Below are positions 49,666 through 59,683 of a DNA stretch of 64,000 nucleotides, one piece after another. Source of the stretch: Gordoniibacillus chartarius (GTDB lineage: Bacteria > Bacillota > Bacilli > Paenibacillales > NBRC-103111); contig NZ_JBHLWN010000021.1 in the NCBI RefSeq assembly GCF_042432825.1, forward strand, positions 62,001 through 126,000, given 5' to 3'. The stretch's first letter is position 1, and each line of letters starts with the position of its first letter. Made by a program: the position numbers and the translations under genes. The notes beneath the pieces are model-generated. The model ran no database searches. It was not told the origin of the DNA and was given only the letters and a program-made list of their open reading frames with translations.

Positions 49666-50120
49666 TGTTTAAACCTCCTGATTAGGTGATAAGGTGAGCT
49701 TTTCGCTCTTACGGGGCCGGATAAGCCAACATGATCGCCCGCTGACTGTACCACGTTGATGCTGTCAGAGGTTGGCCCGCCATCTCATCCAAATTGTTCC
49801 TTTTGGGGTACCCGTATATCAGAGTATATGCAAACTTTATACAATTATGTGCATTAAATAAAAATTTGCTAAAGATTTTTGACTTGGTGCTTGGATACGG
49901 TTGACAATATAGAGGGAGATGATTGCAAACCATGTACTCGATAATTCATCCTTGGAATCAGTGCGCGGTTTGAATATGATCAGGATTTGTGGGAGAAGGC
50001 TTGCCGGTACCAGCCGCGTTTGTCTGTATATTTAAAATATTGGGGAGAATGTCTTACGCCTCTGCTCAGCGGGCTAGGTGCTTTAAATGTACTTATTTCC
50101 ACTTGGATTGCTTTGCGGGG

Positions 50121-50180
50121 TGGCGCCTTTAAGACGGCCCTTTTCGGGCGGTCTTGGGTCGCTGAGGCGAGTCGGCGCCA
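50121..50180 (+). ncRNA. Candidate structured RNA: compact three-way junction
   Basis: The stretch 49666-50657 has no secure gene but holds this structure: P1 TGGCGCC (50121-50127) with GGCGCCA (50174-50180); P2 AAGACGGCCC with GGGCGGTCTT (one mismatch, loop TTTTC); P3 TCGC with GCGA (loop TGAG). All three helices nest without overlap. GGGGTGG before it resembles a T-box motif, but the rest does not fit a T-box. Both strands can fold; orientation is assumed from the rightward frame at 50259. Confidence 0.35.
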
Positions 50181-50258
50181 TAAACGAAGCAGACGGCTCA
50201 TCAAGAAGAATAGGACAGCATTCCCGCCGCGTAGGATGGATAATAAGAGAGGATAGCG

Positions 50259-50618
50259 ATGAAATTCGTGGATCGTTATATCCTTTTACATCAAGTCAAG
50301 TCCGAATCTGCGGCGGGGCTGGCCAAGCCGCTGGCCTTCATTCCCCGCTGGCTGGAGGATCATTCGCCGCTTCCTGAAGCAGGAGCCCCGCTTCCGCGAG
50401 CTTGGGCCGCTGCAGCAGCTGCTGCAGGTCAGGTCCTTGCGCTCGCTCTGCGCTGCCTTAGAACAGTGCTTCGGGCTAAGCGTTACCAAATGGAGGAGCT
50501 TGCGGATCAGCGCTCGTTCTACGTTCACCCTGCAGCTATGGCAAAAAACGGCCTCCCCGCTCCCAGATTATCATCCTCGGCACCGTCAAAGGAATACATG
50601 ACGAGCCGACCTGTGTGA
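50259..50618 (+). CDS. Doubtful open frame of 119 residues
   Basis: ATG 50259 has AGAGG 6 bases upstream. The first 40 residues (VDRYILLHQVKSESAAGLAK, PLAFIPRWLED) look protein-like. After an Ala-rich stretch the +1 frame (FRELGPLQQLLQVRSLRSLC, continuing to a stop near 50600) looks better, so this may be a frameshifted gene. No family recognised. Confidence 0.3.
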   Translation: MKFVDRYILLHQVKSESAAGLAKPLAFIPRWLEDHSPLPEAGAPLPRAWAAAAAAAGQVLALALRCLRTVLRAKRYQMEELADQRSFYVHPAAMAKNGLPAPRLSSSAPSKEYMTSRPV

Positions 50619-50657
50619 GCGAAGAGGCCATATATGGTTGAATGGTTTGCCGGCCAT

Positions 50658-51038
50658 TCAGCTGACTCTTGAACGGAATGGGCTGCCGCCACGTTCGGGA
50701 CGAGAGCCGCGAGTACCGGGACTGCCCTCCGTGACTTCCGCCAGCTGCCGACCGAGTTCGTCGAACCACTCGCGGTCCCTTGTCTGCAGTGCGATATCGA
50801 TGATCGCGCGAAGCTCCGTTTCCGTACGAGGTCCCTCTGCCGCTAACGGCTCAATGGCGACGAATGGCGCGTCGACGGTACGGCCTACGATGGCGGTATG
50901 GTCGGATTGCAATACATGAACGGCAGCGTAAGCCGCTTCATGGTCGATGCGTTCCACAAAACCGCGAAACTTCTCGTCGTTGGCCGTCTTTCCCGAAACC
51001 CAATCGCCTTCGTTCAATGGAATGTGAAAATTCCGCAT
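50658..51038 (-). CDS. IDEAL domain protein
   Basis: 126 residues. Residues about 78-103 (ELRAIIDIALQTRDREWFDEL) match the short IDEAL domain. The N-terminal part (LNEGDWVSGKTANDEKFRGFVERID) is a beta-barrel-like segment. IDEAL proteins are small Firmicute proteins of unknown role. The Arg/Gly/Ser-rich tail is disordered. GGGTGGG precedes the ATG. Confidence 0.7.
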   Translation of the reverse strand: MRNFHIPLNEGDWVSGKTANDEKFRGFVERIDHEAAYAAVHVLQSDHTAIVGRTVDAPFVAIEPLAAEGPRTETELRAIIDIALQTRDREWFDELGRQLAEVTEGSPGTRGSRPERGGSPFRSRVS

Positions 51039-51212
51039 CGTAATCCCACCCTTTACGTGAAATTGACCCTAGACGGAAATCCGCCCAAATCCTGAAAGTA
51101 TTAAGATTCTGCAAAGGCGCCTTCCTTACTGTTATTATATTGTTTACAGTTAAAAGTGTCAAGACGGCTATTGGAAGCGCTTCACATCCATGCTCGGGTA
51201 TCGTTCTATATA

Positions 51213-52283
<1,071 letters not shown>

Positions 52284-52427
52284 CTATCAACCAGCATTGC
52301 CGGAATTGAGCCTCGCTAAACCTAAACAGACGTTTCAACAGAACAAAATCCCCAATAGCGGCGTTACCCTCCGCAGCATAACCCCATTCCTTTCGGAGCT
52401 TCGCAAAAACTCCCAAACAACAATAAA

Positions 52428-52455
52428 CCTCGTCCTCCCACATGGGAAAACGAGG
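52428..52455 (-). terminator. Terminator after the RCC1/dockerin gene
   Basis: CCTCGT/ACGAGG with inner TCCCA/TGGGA and a short T-rich tail on the minus strand. Confidence 0.75.
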
Positions 52456-52463
52456 CTCAAACC

Positions 52464-54947
52464 TCAATCGGTTAAATCGAGAAGGTATGGATCGATCATC
52501 TTCAAGAGCATCAGGGCATCTCCTGCACCTATGCTTCCATTATCGTCCCAATCTTGCAGTTTCGCCATCCGGGCGGCTAACGTCTGCATCGTCAACCGTC
52601 CAGCCGCCTCAGGGAACAAATGCCCCTTCAGCCGCTTGCGGAAAAGCTCCTCTTCTTCCCTGCGGGAATCATGCAAAGCAAGCTTGCTCTTGCCAATAAT
52701 AACGCCATTAGAGTCCAGTGCGTATACCACAAGCTGTTCCGTTCCCGCCGGCAGCGGTGAATTGGCCGGAATGTTCGCCACGTAGCTGCCGCTGTCCTGC
52801 CTTGACCATTCCTGGATCTCGGTTCCTTGTGCATCGTCCCAAACTAGCCGGATATTGACGATGGCGGACTGATCTTCAATCGGCAGCAGTTCCACCGTTC
52901 CGCGGTATTCGCCTGCATCGAGGTCGAGATCGAGCTCCGCAATTCCGCGTACCGCCGGATCAAGCACCGTTCCTCCCGCGTCCGTAATCGGAAGCGTCAC
53001 ACCGGTCGCACATTCGACAGAACAAATCGCTGTCGAGCTTTCGTTGGAAAACACATAAAGCTTGAATTGAGTGGCGCCAGGGGGTATCGGCATCGGTCCG
53101 ATGGTCAGGAAAGGCGCATATTCCTCGGAAGTTCCTACAACTCCAACATGGGAACCGGACTTGTCGGCGAAATACACTTTATACACTGCACGAGACAGCG
53201 GTACGCTCTGCCCGCTCCAACTGAACTTGCCGCTAATCACTCCATTCTCCGGCGACTCATCGGAGAATGTCATCGATGTCGGCGACCAAAACGTCTCCAC
53301 ATTCAAATCGGCATTCGTGAAATCGGACGTAACCGGAATCTCCAGCACTGTCGTCCTGTCGAAGTAATTCCTGAAATCATAGCCTACACGTACGATATGG
53401 TCGCCGGAAAGCACGTGATGGAACGTATATGCACCCAGCGCATCCGTCTCGGCTGTCATCGTACCGTACTCTTCATGCACCAGTTCCACTTGGATATGGG
53501 CCAAAGGCTGGCCGGTGGCCTTATTTTTCAGCGTGCCCCGAACGGTGAAGCCTCCATCCGTCAACGGCTGCGGCTGCAGCGGCCTTGTCGCCTTCGTAGG
53601 GTATTGGTCGTTAAAACCGTCTCCATTGCCATCATGAATATAATCCCAGCTCACATCGTCTCTGCCGTCACTGTTGGAATCCTGAATAGGCAGTCGAGGC
53701 AGTCCGAGCTGCGAGTCAATGTTGTCCCCGAACGCATACAGTGTACCCGAACTGTTGACCACAAAGGAGCTGTACGCTCCTGCGGCAATGTACGCCGCAC
53801 CCGCCAGCGTCGTGGAGTCCAGCACGACCGGCGTATACACCTCATTCACCGACGGGTTCGATGGGTACGTGAAATGCAGCAGTTGGCCATGGCTGTCTTT
53901 CCCCATACCCCAAACATTCCCGTCTCCCGTAAGCGCCAAAGAATGCTGCTGCCCCGAAACGATCTGAACGACACCGCGCCCCCTCAGTGCTTCAATCTCT
54001 ATCGGAGCCGATGCGGGCGCTTCTCCGCTCATATAATCGACATAGTCGCCGTTACCGAGCTGACCGCTCGTATTGCCGCCCCAGCCATACACCGTATCCG
54101 ACACGGTTGTATAGAAGGCGCTGTCCGACGCCGAGTTTGTGAAAATGTGCCGGACGACGAGGCCGCCTTCTCCAGTTCCGGCGATTTGCTCAGGCTTCGC
54201 TGACGTATATTGATACTGGTTATTCCCTAATCCGAGCTTACCAAAAAAATTATACCCCCACGTATACACCTTACCATCGGTCGTCAGCGCCATCGAAAAC
54301 GTTTGTCCTGCGGCGATTTCCTTCACATTCTTCAGAGGCTTATCGGTGTCCAGCATGACCTGAACCGGCTTGTCGCTGTCGCTGTTCCCCCCGTTGCCAA
54401 GCTGTCCAAACGCCCCTGCACCCCATGCCCATACCGTTCCGTCGGTTTTCAGCGCGAGCGTGTGATTGTTCCCGACCGCGATCGCATAGACTGCATTGAG
54501 AACGCTGCCGTCAGCATTCTTCACCTGTACCGGTGTGGGCCGTCTTGTGCGCGTGCCGTCGCCGAGCATACCGCTGAAATTTTCACCGAACGTCCACACC
54601 GTTCCCGCTTCCGTCAAGATGACGGAATGCTCGTCGCCGACTCCGATATCCGCCACCCGTCCCGTCTGCTCGACTCCGGCCTGATCGACGAGATGAATGC
54701 GATGTGGGAGCTGATAGGCATAATAACCCGTCTCGCTGCCCGTCAGTCCGGAATTCCCCCATGACCATACGGTGCCGTCTTCGGCTAGTACGAGAGTCGT
54801 TCCCTTATCCGAGTTGGATGTGGAGGCCGCCTTGAGCACTTTCCCGGCCGCCGTTGCGGAAGCTTTATGTATCGTTGGTGCCGAGAGGCTGAGCGTGGAT
54901 ATTAGCAAGGAGGCTGCCAGCACGAGCGCAGTAATTTTTTTGTTCAT
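52464..54947 (-). CDS. Secreted RCC1-repeat protein with CarboxypepD-reg-like domain and dockerin-like end
   Basis: 827 residues. Signal peptide (1-30, ending ASA). Residues about 45-440 hold seven RCC1-like propeller repeats (VWSWGNSGLTGS; VWTFGENFSGMLGDGT; VWAWGAGAFGQLGNGG; VYTWGYNFFGKLGLGN; VYGWGGNTSGQLGNGD; VWGMGKDSHGQLL; LYAFGDNIDSQLGL). Two acidic calcium-loop-like segments follow (DSNSDGRDD, DGNGDGFND). A carboxypeptidase-regulatory-like domain spans about 480-560 (VRGTLKNKATGQPLAHIQVEL). Beta-rich modules lead to a single dockerin-type loop at the end (DWDDNGSIGAGDALMLLKMI). A true dockerin has two loops. Probably cell-surface or extracellular. Role unknown. Confidence 0.85.
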   Translation of the reverse strand: MNKKITALVLAASLLISTLSLSAPTIHKASATAAGKVLKAASTSNSDKGTTLVLAEDGTVWSWGNSGLTGSETGYYAYQLPHRIHLVDQAGVEQTGRVADIGVGDEHSVILTEAGTVWTFGENFSGMLGDGTRTRRPTPVQVKNADGSVLNAVYAIAVGNNHTLALKTDGTVWAWGAGAFGQLGNGGNSDSDKPVQVMLDTDKPLKNVKEIAAGQTFSMALTTDGKVYTWGYNFFGKLGLGNNQYQYTSAKPEQIAGTGEGGLVVRHIFTNSASDSAFYTTVSDTVYGWGGNTSGQLGNGDYVDYMSGEAPASAPIEIEALRGRGVVQIVSGQQHSLALTGDGNVWGMGKDSHGQLLHFTYPSNPSVNEVYTPVVLDSTTLAGAAYIAAGAYSSFVVNSSGTLYAFGDNIDSQLGLPRLPIQDSNSDGRDDVSWDYIHDGNGDGFNDQYPTKATRPLQPQPLTDGGFTVRGTLKNKATGQPLAHIQVELVHEEYGTMTAETDALGAYTFHHVLSGDHIVRVGYDFRNYFDRTTVLEIPVTSDFTNADLNVETFWSPTSMTFSDESPENGVISGKFSWSGQSVPLSRAVYKVYFADKSGSHVGVVGTSEEYAPFLTIGPMPIPPGATQFKLYVFSNESSTAICSVECATGVTLPITDAGGTVLDPAVRGIAELDLDLDAGEYRGTVELLPIEDQSAIVNIRLVWDDAQGTEIQEWSRQDSGSYVANIPANSPLPAGTEQLVVYALDSNGVIIGKSKLALHDSRREEEELFRKRLKGHLFPEAAGRLTMQTLAARMAKLQDWDDNGSIGAGDALMLLKMIDPYLLDLTD

Positions 54948-55276
54948 GGTAAATAATCTCCTTCTATCGGGAAGCTACCTGCTACTATACCATAATTTTG
55001 TTGCCGGAAACTGCGGCTTTCGTCACAATTTTCGCCGGATTTTTCCACGAACCTCTTATATGCCAATGATGCAACGGTTGTCCGTTAGCGGCCATTCTTC
55101 CCCTCCCCGCCGCTTTCGTTCCAATTTATGCTGTTCATTCACGCTAGAGGCTCTCAGCGAGACGCAAGCAATTATACGAGAAGAAGCACGATACTGCGAT
55201 CCAATGCGGACCCGAACGGCCTCTCTCGCAACGCAAAGAACGTGCTCAAGCTTCCCGCCCGGCACGTTTCTTCTGA

Positions 55277-55455
55277 TCCACGCTAGTAGACTTCTTATTC
55301 TCCTGGTCACTCATTCACACTAGCACGTTATAATTCCCGCAGTTCTCCCTGTCCACGGAAGCACGCTTCTTCTCCCCAGGGTCCCCTGTTCACACTAGCA
55401 CATTCGGGTTCCCCCGGTCTTCCTAACCACACACGAACACTTACTTCCCCAAGCT
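55277..55455. repeat. Degenerate tandem repeat with a period of about 37 bp
   Basis: Units starting near 55277, 55314, 55352, 55389 and 55426 each open with (A/T)(T/C)CAC(A/G)C.AG.A followed by C/T-rich sequence. The second and fourth share TTCACACTAGCAC exactly. This fills most of the gene-free gap 54948-55454, downstream of the response regulator gene. Confidence 0.5.
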
Positions 55456-56648
55456 CACTGCCCCCGCCCGGTCGCGTTCGTATGTTCTTGCTGAAGCCGG
55501 TACTCCGTCGGTGTGACTCCATACTTACGCCGGAACACCTGGGTAAAATGCTTCATATCCGCATACCCGATCCGCTCCGCGATATCGGCCAGCTTCAGCC
55601 GCGGGTCGAGCAGCAGCTGCTTCGCCCGCTCCAGCCGGAGCTGAATGACGTACTCCTTGAAGCCTTGCCCGGTCTTCTGCTTAAACAGCTGGCTAAAATA
55701 GACCGGATTCAGGAAGACGACCGACGCCACCTTCTCCAGCGACAGCTCCTCGTGGAAGCGGGTGCGGATGTACTGCAAAGCGATTTCGACGACGCTGTCC
55801 CCGCCGCTGCGCTCCTGACATTCATATACACGTCCCGCCGAAGCCCGCTCCAGCCGCCTGACCTCGTCCGGCACCTTCTGCACGTCCGTCATATGCTCTG
55901 ACAGCAGCACTTGGAACGGCACCTTCAAGTACCGGAGCAGATGCCGCCGCAGCGTGTCGCTTAGTCCGGCTGCGGTTTCTCCTTCGCGCAAAGTGACCAG
56001 CCCGAGCAGCGTATGGCTGTCCAGACTCGTCACGAAGCCGCGGCCGGACTGGTCGATCAGCTCGGACAGCACATTCTCGATAATAAAATGCTCCAGCTGC
56101 ACCTTCTGGTCGCTCTCCAGCCGCACCATGACCAAGTCGAAGGAAGGATGCTGCTGCAGGAACGTCCCTAAATCAATCGTGCCGGTATCGAGCCCTTTCG
56201 CCCACCGCTGAAAGACCGCTTCCCGCAAATATTTCAAATTCGTCCGCAGCAAATTCGCTTCCGACGTCTGCGCGTTCTCGCGCTTGAGCTCATCGGCCAG
56301 CGATTCCACCAGCTCCACGAGCCGCTCCTTGCCTATTGGCTTCAGCAGGTAATCCCTCGCTCCGAGCCGGACCGCTTCTTGCGCGTAGGCGAATTCCGAA
56401 TGGGCGGAAATGACGACCCATTTCACGTTCGGATGCCGCTTGCGGGATATGCTCATCAGCTCCAGCCCCGTCATGCCGGGCATCAGGATGTCCGTCAGCA
56501 CGACGTCAATCGGCTCGGTGCGCAGCACCTGCACCGCCTCCTCCGGCGATGCGGCCAAATGGACGGAGCAGGCTGCTACCGTCTGCAGCAGCGTCCGCTT
56601 CACGCCCTGCCGGATCACATTCTCGTCGTCCACGATCAGGATATGCAT
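55455..56648 (-). CDS. Response regulator with AraC-type DNA-binding domain (YesN-like)
   Basis: 397 residues. Receiver domain 1-120 with the acidic pair (VDDE), phospho-acceptor Asp in LTDILMPGM (about 52-55) and Lys in LLKPIGK; a middle helical region; C-terminal AraC HTH pair (LSLEKVASVVFLNPVYFSQLFKQKTG; LADIAERIGYADMKHFTQVFRRKYG). It activates sugar transport genes on phosphorylation by the adjacent kinase. ATG 56648 is 10 bases past GGGGG and overlaps the kinase stop. Confidence 0.93.
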   Translation of the reverse strand: MHILIVDDENVIRQGVKRTLLQTVAACSVHLAASPEEAVQVLRTEPIDVVLTDILMPGMTGLELMSISRKRHPNVKWVVISAHSEFAYAQEAVRLGARDYLLKPIGKERLVELVESLADELKRENAQTSEANLLRTNLKYLREAVFQRWAKGLDTGTIDLGTFLQQHPSFDLVMVRLESDQKVQLEHFIIENVLSELIDQSGRGFVTSLDSHTLLGLVTLREGETAAGLSDTLRRHLLRYLKVPFQVLLSEHMTDVQKVPDEVRRLERASAGRVYECQERSGGDSVVEIALQYIRTRFHEELSLEKVASVVFLNPVYFSQLFKQKTGQGFKEYVIQLRLERAKQLLLDPRLKLADIAERIGYADMKHFTQVFRRKYGVTPTEYRLQQEHTNATGRGQ

Positions 56649-56649
56649 C

Positions 56650-58776
56650 TCATCCAATCCCCCTGTTCCGCCATTCGCCCCCGGCCTGCAGCGGCACTTC
56701 CACGACTACGGTCGTCCCTTCGCCTTCGCTGCTCTCTACACGTATCCCGTAGCAGCTGCCGAACATATGAACGAGCCGCAGCTGCAAGTTATGCAGCCCG
56801 ATGCCGCGCCGCTGCCGGAAATCCGCCGTTTCGGCCCCCGCTGCCGCCGCCTCAGCCGTCGCCTTGACCGCCTCGCCCCGCGCTTCCCCGGCGAGCGACT
56901 GCTCCAGTCCCCGGAGCACATCGTCCTCCATCCCGACGCCGTTATCCTCCACTACGATTTCGAGCCCGTGCACGCCGCCTCTTGCATATACGCGCAGTAA
57001 GCCGTTGCGCTGGCGCAGCGGCTCCAAACCGTGCTTCACCGCATTCTCGATGATGGGCTGGAGCGTCATCTTGGGCAGACGGATGTCCATCCACTTCTCC
57101 TCAACATCAATATCGGCCGTAAAACGCCCTTCCAGCCGATTCTCAATAATCGTCAAGTAGTGCCTCACCTGCGTCAGCTCATCGCGCAGCATCGCATCGG
57201 CGTTGTCCTCCCAAGACGAGCTGTAGCGGAACAAATGTGACAGAGACAGCACGACCTTGCCAAGTCTGTCATTTTCCTTCTCGTCCAGCATCCAATAAAT
57301 CATGTCCAGCGTGTTATACAGAAAATGCGGATTCACCTGCGACTGCAGCGCTTGAAGCTGCGCATTCTTCTCCGAAATGGACGACAGCCGCACGCGGTCG
57401 ATCAGCTCGTCCATCCGCTGCACCATCTGGTTAAAAGAAGAAACCAAAATATTGATCTCTTCGTAGGACTTCACCTTGAGCTCCCCGCGGAAATTGCCCA
57501 TCTCCACCTTCTTCATCTCGCTGATGAGCCTCTTAAGCGGCCAGGAAATCGTCCGAGAAATGAAGGTGGCCAGCGCCGTAGCGAGCACAATGAGCACCGA
57601 GGCGACGATGAGCAGAAAACGTCTCGTCTGCTCCAGCTCGACATTGAGGTCGGAATCCGGCGTCATGCTGACGATCGTCCAATCGGCCAGCGCCGGCTTC
57701 GCGGCGACGACCAGTTGGTCCGGCCGCTGGCTGACAACAACCTGCCCGTCCCGCAGCTGCGGCCGCTTGCCGTCCGTCCACTCCCCGGCAGCCGATGGCC
57801 GCACAGTCCCGCCGCTCGCCGTTGCGGAGTCGGAGCCCATACCGCTTCCAGTACCTGCAATTGCGCCGGAACCGGAACCTGCAATTGCCCCTGCACTTGC
57901 ACTTGCACTTGCACTTGCACTTGCACTTGCACTTGCACTTGCACTTGCACTTGCACTTGCATTTGCCCCTGCACTTGCCCATGCACCATCAGCTTCGGCA
58001 CCACTCGCACCCGAACCTACGCCTGTATCAGCTCTCGTATCGGCTCCCGCACGAGCCCCTGAATCAACACCGGCCGCGGCTCCCGCTACAGCCACAGTCC
58101 GCCCCTCAGCGTCAACCACGACGACCTCGCTGTGTTCGCCAAGCCGCATATTATCGAGTCCGGCGACGATCGCCGCCGCATCGACCTCGATCAGCACGAC
58201 GCCGATCGTCCGCTGCTCAAGCAGGTCGTACAGCTGCCGTCCGTACGAGAACACCTGCCGCTTCTGCGTCGGGTCGATCAGCGACCCGTCGTGGACGCCG
58301 AGCCAAACGAGCTCGCCGTTCGATTGCCGCAAGCGGGCGTACCACTCCGACCTCCCGTAGTTCTCGTCAATGGCGCCCAGGTAGTTTTCGTAGCTGTACA
58401 CCGCACCGTCCGGCGAGATGACGTGCAGACCGACCACGTCTTCGCGCGAATAGTACAGCGTCGCCAAAATATTCGTAATCGTCCGTTCGTTAATCGCTTT
58501 TACCGCGGCGTCCGAGGCAGGCCGGGTCAGCAGCCTCTGGATATCGAAGTTATTCATCACCGATTTCGTGATGCTGTCGTAGCCCTTCAGCAGCAAATCG
58601 AACAGCTGCACCGTCTGGGACGCATTCTTCTCGGCGATGCTCCCGATTTTCTCATGAAACTGGGTCGTCGTCCGGTCATAATACAAATAACTGGCAATCA
58701 GCAGCATCCCCAGCATCGAAAACAGGAATAAGAGAAAGAGCCGGGTCCGGATCGTACGCAGACCGAAGCGCATCAT
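56650..58776 (-). CDS. Sensor histidine kinase (YesM-like) with low-complexity insert in the sensor domain
   Basis: 708 residues from ATG 58776 (AAAGGAG 8 bases upstream). Helix 1 (LFLLFLFSMLGMLLIASYLYY), an extracellular dCache-type domain (about 40-400), helix 2 (FLLIVASVLIVLATALATFIS), HAMP, then the His_kinase domain QSQVNPHFLYNTLDMI with phospho-acceptor His, N box IIENAVKHGLEPL and G box GIGLHNLQLR. About 100 residues of Ala/Ser/Gly sequence are inserted in the sensor domain (about 240-340), including the hexamer-encoded (Ala-Ser)n tract. Normal family members are around 580-600 residues. A second Ala-rich insert lies between the N and G boxes (ARGEAVKATAEAAAAGAETA). Confidence 0.92.
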   Translation of the reverse strand: MMRFGLRTIRTRLFLLFLFSMLGMLLIASYLYYDRTTTQFHEKIGSIAEKNASQTVQLFDLLLKGYDSITKSVMNNFDIQRLLTRPASDAAVKAINERTITNILATLYYSREDVVGLHVISPDGAVYSYENYLGAIDENYGRSEWYARLRQSNGELVWLGVHDGSLIDPTQKRQVFSYGRQLYDLLEQRTIGVVLIEVDAAAIVAGLDNMRLGEHSEVVVVDAEGRTVAVAGAAAGVDSGARAGADTRADTGVGSGASGAEADGAWASAGANASASASASASASASASASASASAGAIAGSGSGAIAGTGSGMGSDSATASGGTVRPSAAGEWTDGKRPQLRDGQVVVSQRPDQLVVAAKPALADWTIVSMTPDSDLNVELEQTRRFLLIVASVLIVLATALATFISRTISWPLKRLISEMKKVEMGNFRGELKVKSYEEINILVSSFNQMVQRMDELIDRVRLSSISEKNAQLQALQSQVNPHFLYNTLDMIYWMLDEKENDRLGKVVLSLSHLFRYSSSWEDNADAMLRDELTQVRHYLTIIENRLEGRFTADIDVEEKWMDIRLPKMTLQPIIENAVKHGLEPLRQRNGLLRVYARGGVHGLEIVVEDNGVGMEDDVLRGLEQSLAGEARGEAVKATAEAAAAGAETADFRQRRGIGLHNLQLRLVHMFGSCYGIRVESSEGEGTTVVVEVPLQAGGEWRNRGIG
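57893..57958. repeat. Pure hexanucleotide microsatellite, 11 units
   Basis: GCACTT repeated 11 times without a change, followed by variant units (GCATTT, GCCCCT, GCACTT, GCCCAT) and preceded by related ones. On the coding strand it gives alternating Ala-Ser. Changes in unit number keep the reading frame. Confidence 0.95.
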
Positions 58777-58836
58777 GATGCAGGCTCCTTTCGCCCGGCG
58801 TGCGGGCTTCAACTTATTCCTATCGTATCACAATCG

Positions 58837-59670
58837 TCAACCTTTGACCGCTCCTGCGGCTATCCCCTTCGTAATACGCTGCGACAAGACGAAGTAGAGC
58901 GCTACGACAGGCGCCGCCCCCATAACCAGAAACGCTCCGATCGCGCCGTAGTTCGTATTGTACTGGCTGACGAAGCTGTTGATACCGAACGGCAGCGTCT
59001 TCAGCTTCTGCGAGGAGATGAACGTGGCCGCGAGAATATACTCGTTCCAAATCGAAATGAACGTGAGAATGCATACGGTCATAATCGGCGGCACAAGCAG
59101 CGGCAAAATAATCGAGTAAAACGTCCGGTACGTCCCCGCCCCGTCCATCACCGCCGACTCCTCCATCTCATGCGGCACCGTCTTCAGAAATCCGCTGAGA
59201 ATAAACACCGCAATCGGTACGGAGAACGCCACATAAGGCAGGATCAGCGACAGACGCGTGTTGAGGATCCCGAGATTTTTAAAGATCAGCATCAAGGGCA
59301 GCAGCGTCGCCTGAAGCGGAATCATCATCCCGAGCAGGAACAGCAGCATGACGAGCTGCCCGTACTTCCAGCGGAACCGCGTAATCGCGTAGGCCGACAT
59401 TGCGGCCAGCACGACGACGCACACCATCGTAATAGACGTGATCAGCACGCTGTTGCCGAGGTACGTCATGAAGCCGCCGCCGGCATAAGCATCCTTATAG
59501 TTGACCCACTGCGGGATGCTGGGCAAAGCGAAAAAGCTGCCGGACAAAATCTCCTCGTTCGTCTTCAGCGAATAGGTCACGAGCCAGACGAGCGGATACA
59601 GCTGCGTGACGAGGAGCACAGACAGCAGAAGCCACACCAGACTTTTCGATATCGTGAATTTGCGTGTCAT
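58837..59670 (-). CDS. Carbohydrate ABC transporter permease (MalG/LacG-like)
   Basis: 277 residues, six helices. The coupling-loop EAA motif reads EESAVMDGAGTYRTFYSIIL; VTYSLKTNEEILSG and ILTFISIWNEYILAATF are typical of the MalG-type partner. It imports an oligosaccharide with the permease and binding protein upstream. No ATPase gene is adjacent, so a shared MsmK-type ATPase is probable. Confidence 0.93.
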   Translation of the reverse strand: MTRKFTISKSLVWLLLSVLLVTQLYPLVWLVTYSLKTNEEILSGSFFALPSIPQWVNYKDAYAGGGFMTYLGNSVLITSITMVCVVVLAAMSAYAITRFRWKYGQLVMLLFLLGMMIPLQATLLPLMLIFKNLGILNTRLSLILPYVAFSVPIAVFILSGFLKTVPHEMEESAVMDGAGTYRTFYSIILPLLVPPIMTVCILTFISIWNEYILAATFISSQKLKTLPFGINSFVSQYNTNYGAIGAFLVMGAAPVVALYFVLSQRITKGIAAGAVKG

Positions 59671-59683
59671 CCGGGCATCCTCC

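Noticed and set aside
50112..50160. T-box riboswitch
   Set aside because: GGGTGG is present, but the rest of the T-box sequence, a stem I with AGUA bulge, a specifier loop and an aminoacyl-tRNA or amino acid gene are missing.
55277..55455. CRISPR array
   Set aside because: The 37-bp periodicity involves the whole unit, not a constant repeat with unique spacers, and no cas genes are present.
57893..57990. CRISPR array
   Set aside because: The repeat unit is 6 bp with no spacers and lies inside a kinase gene.
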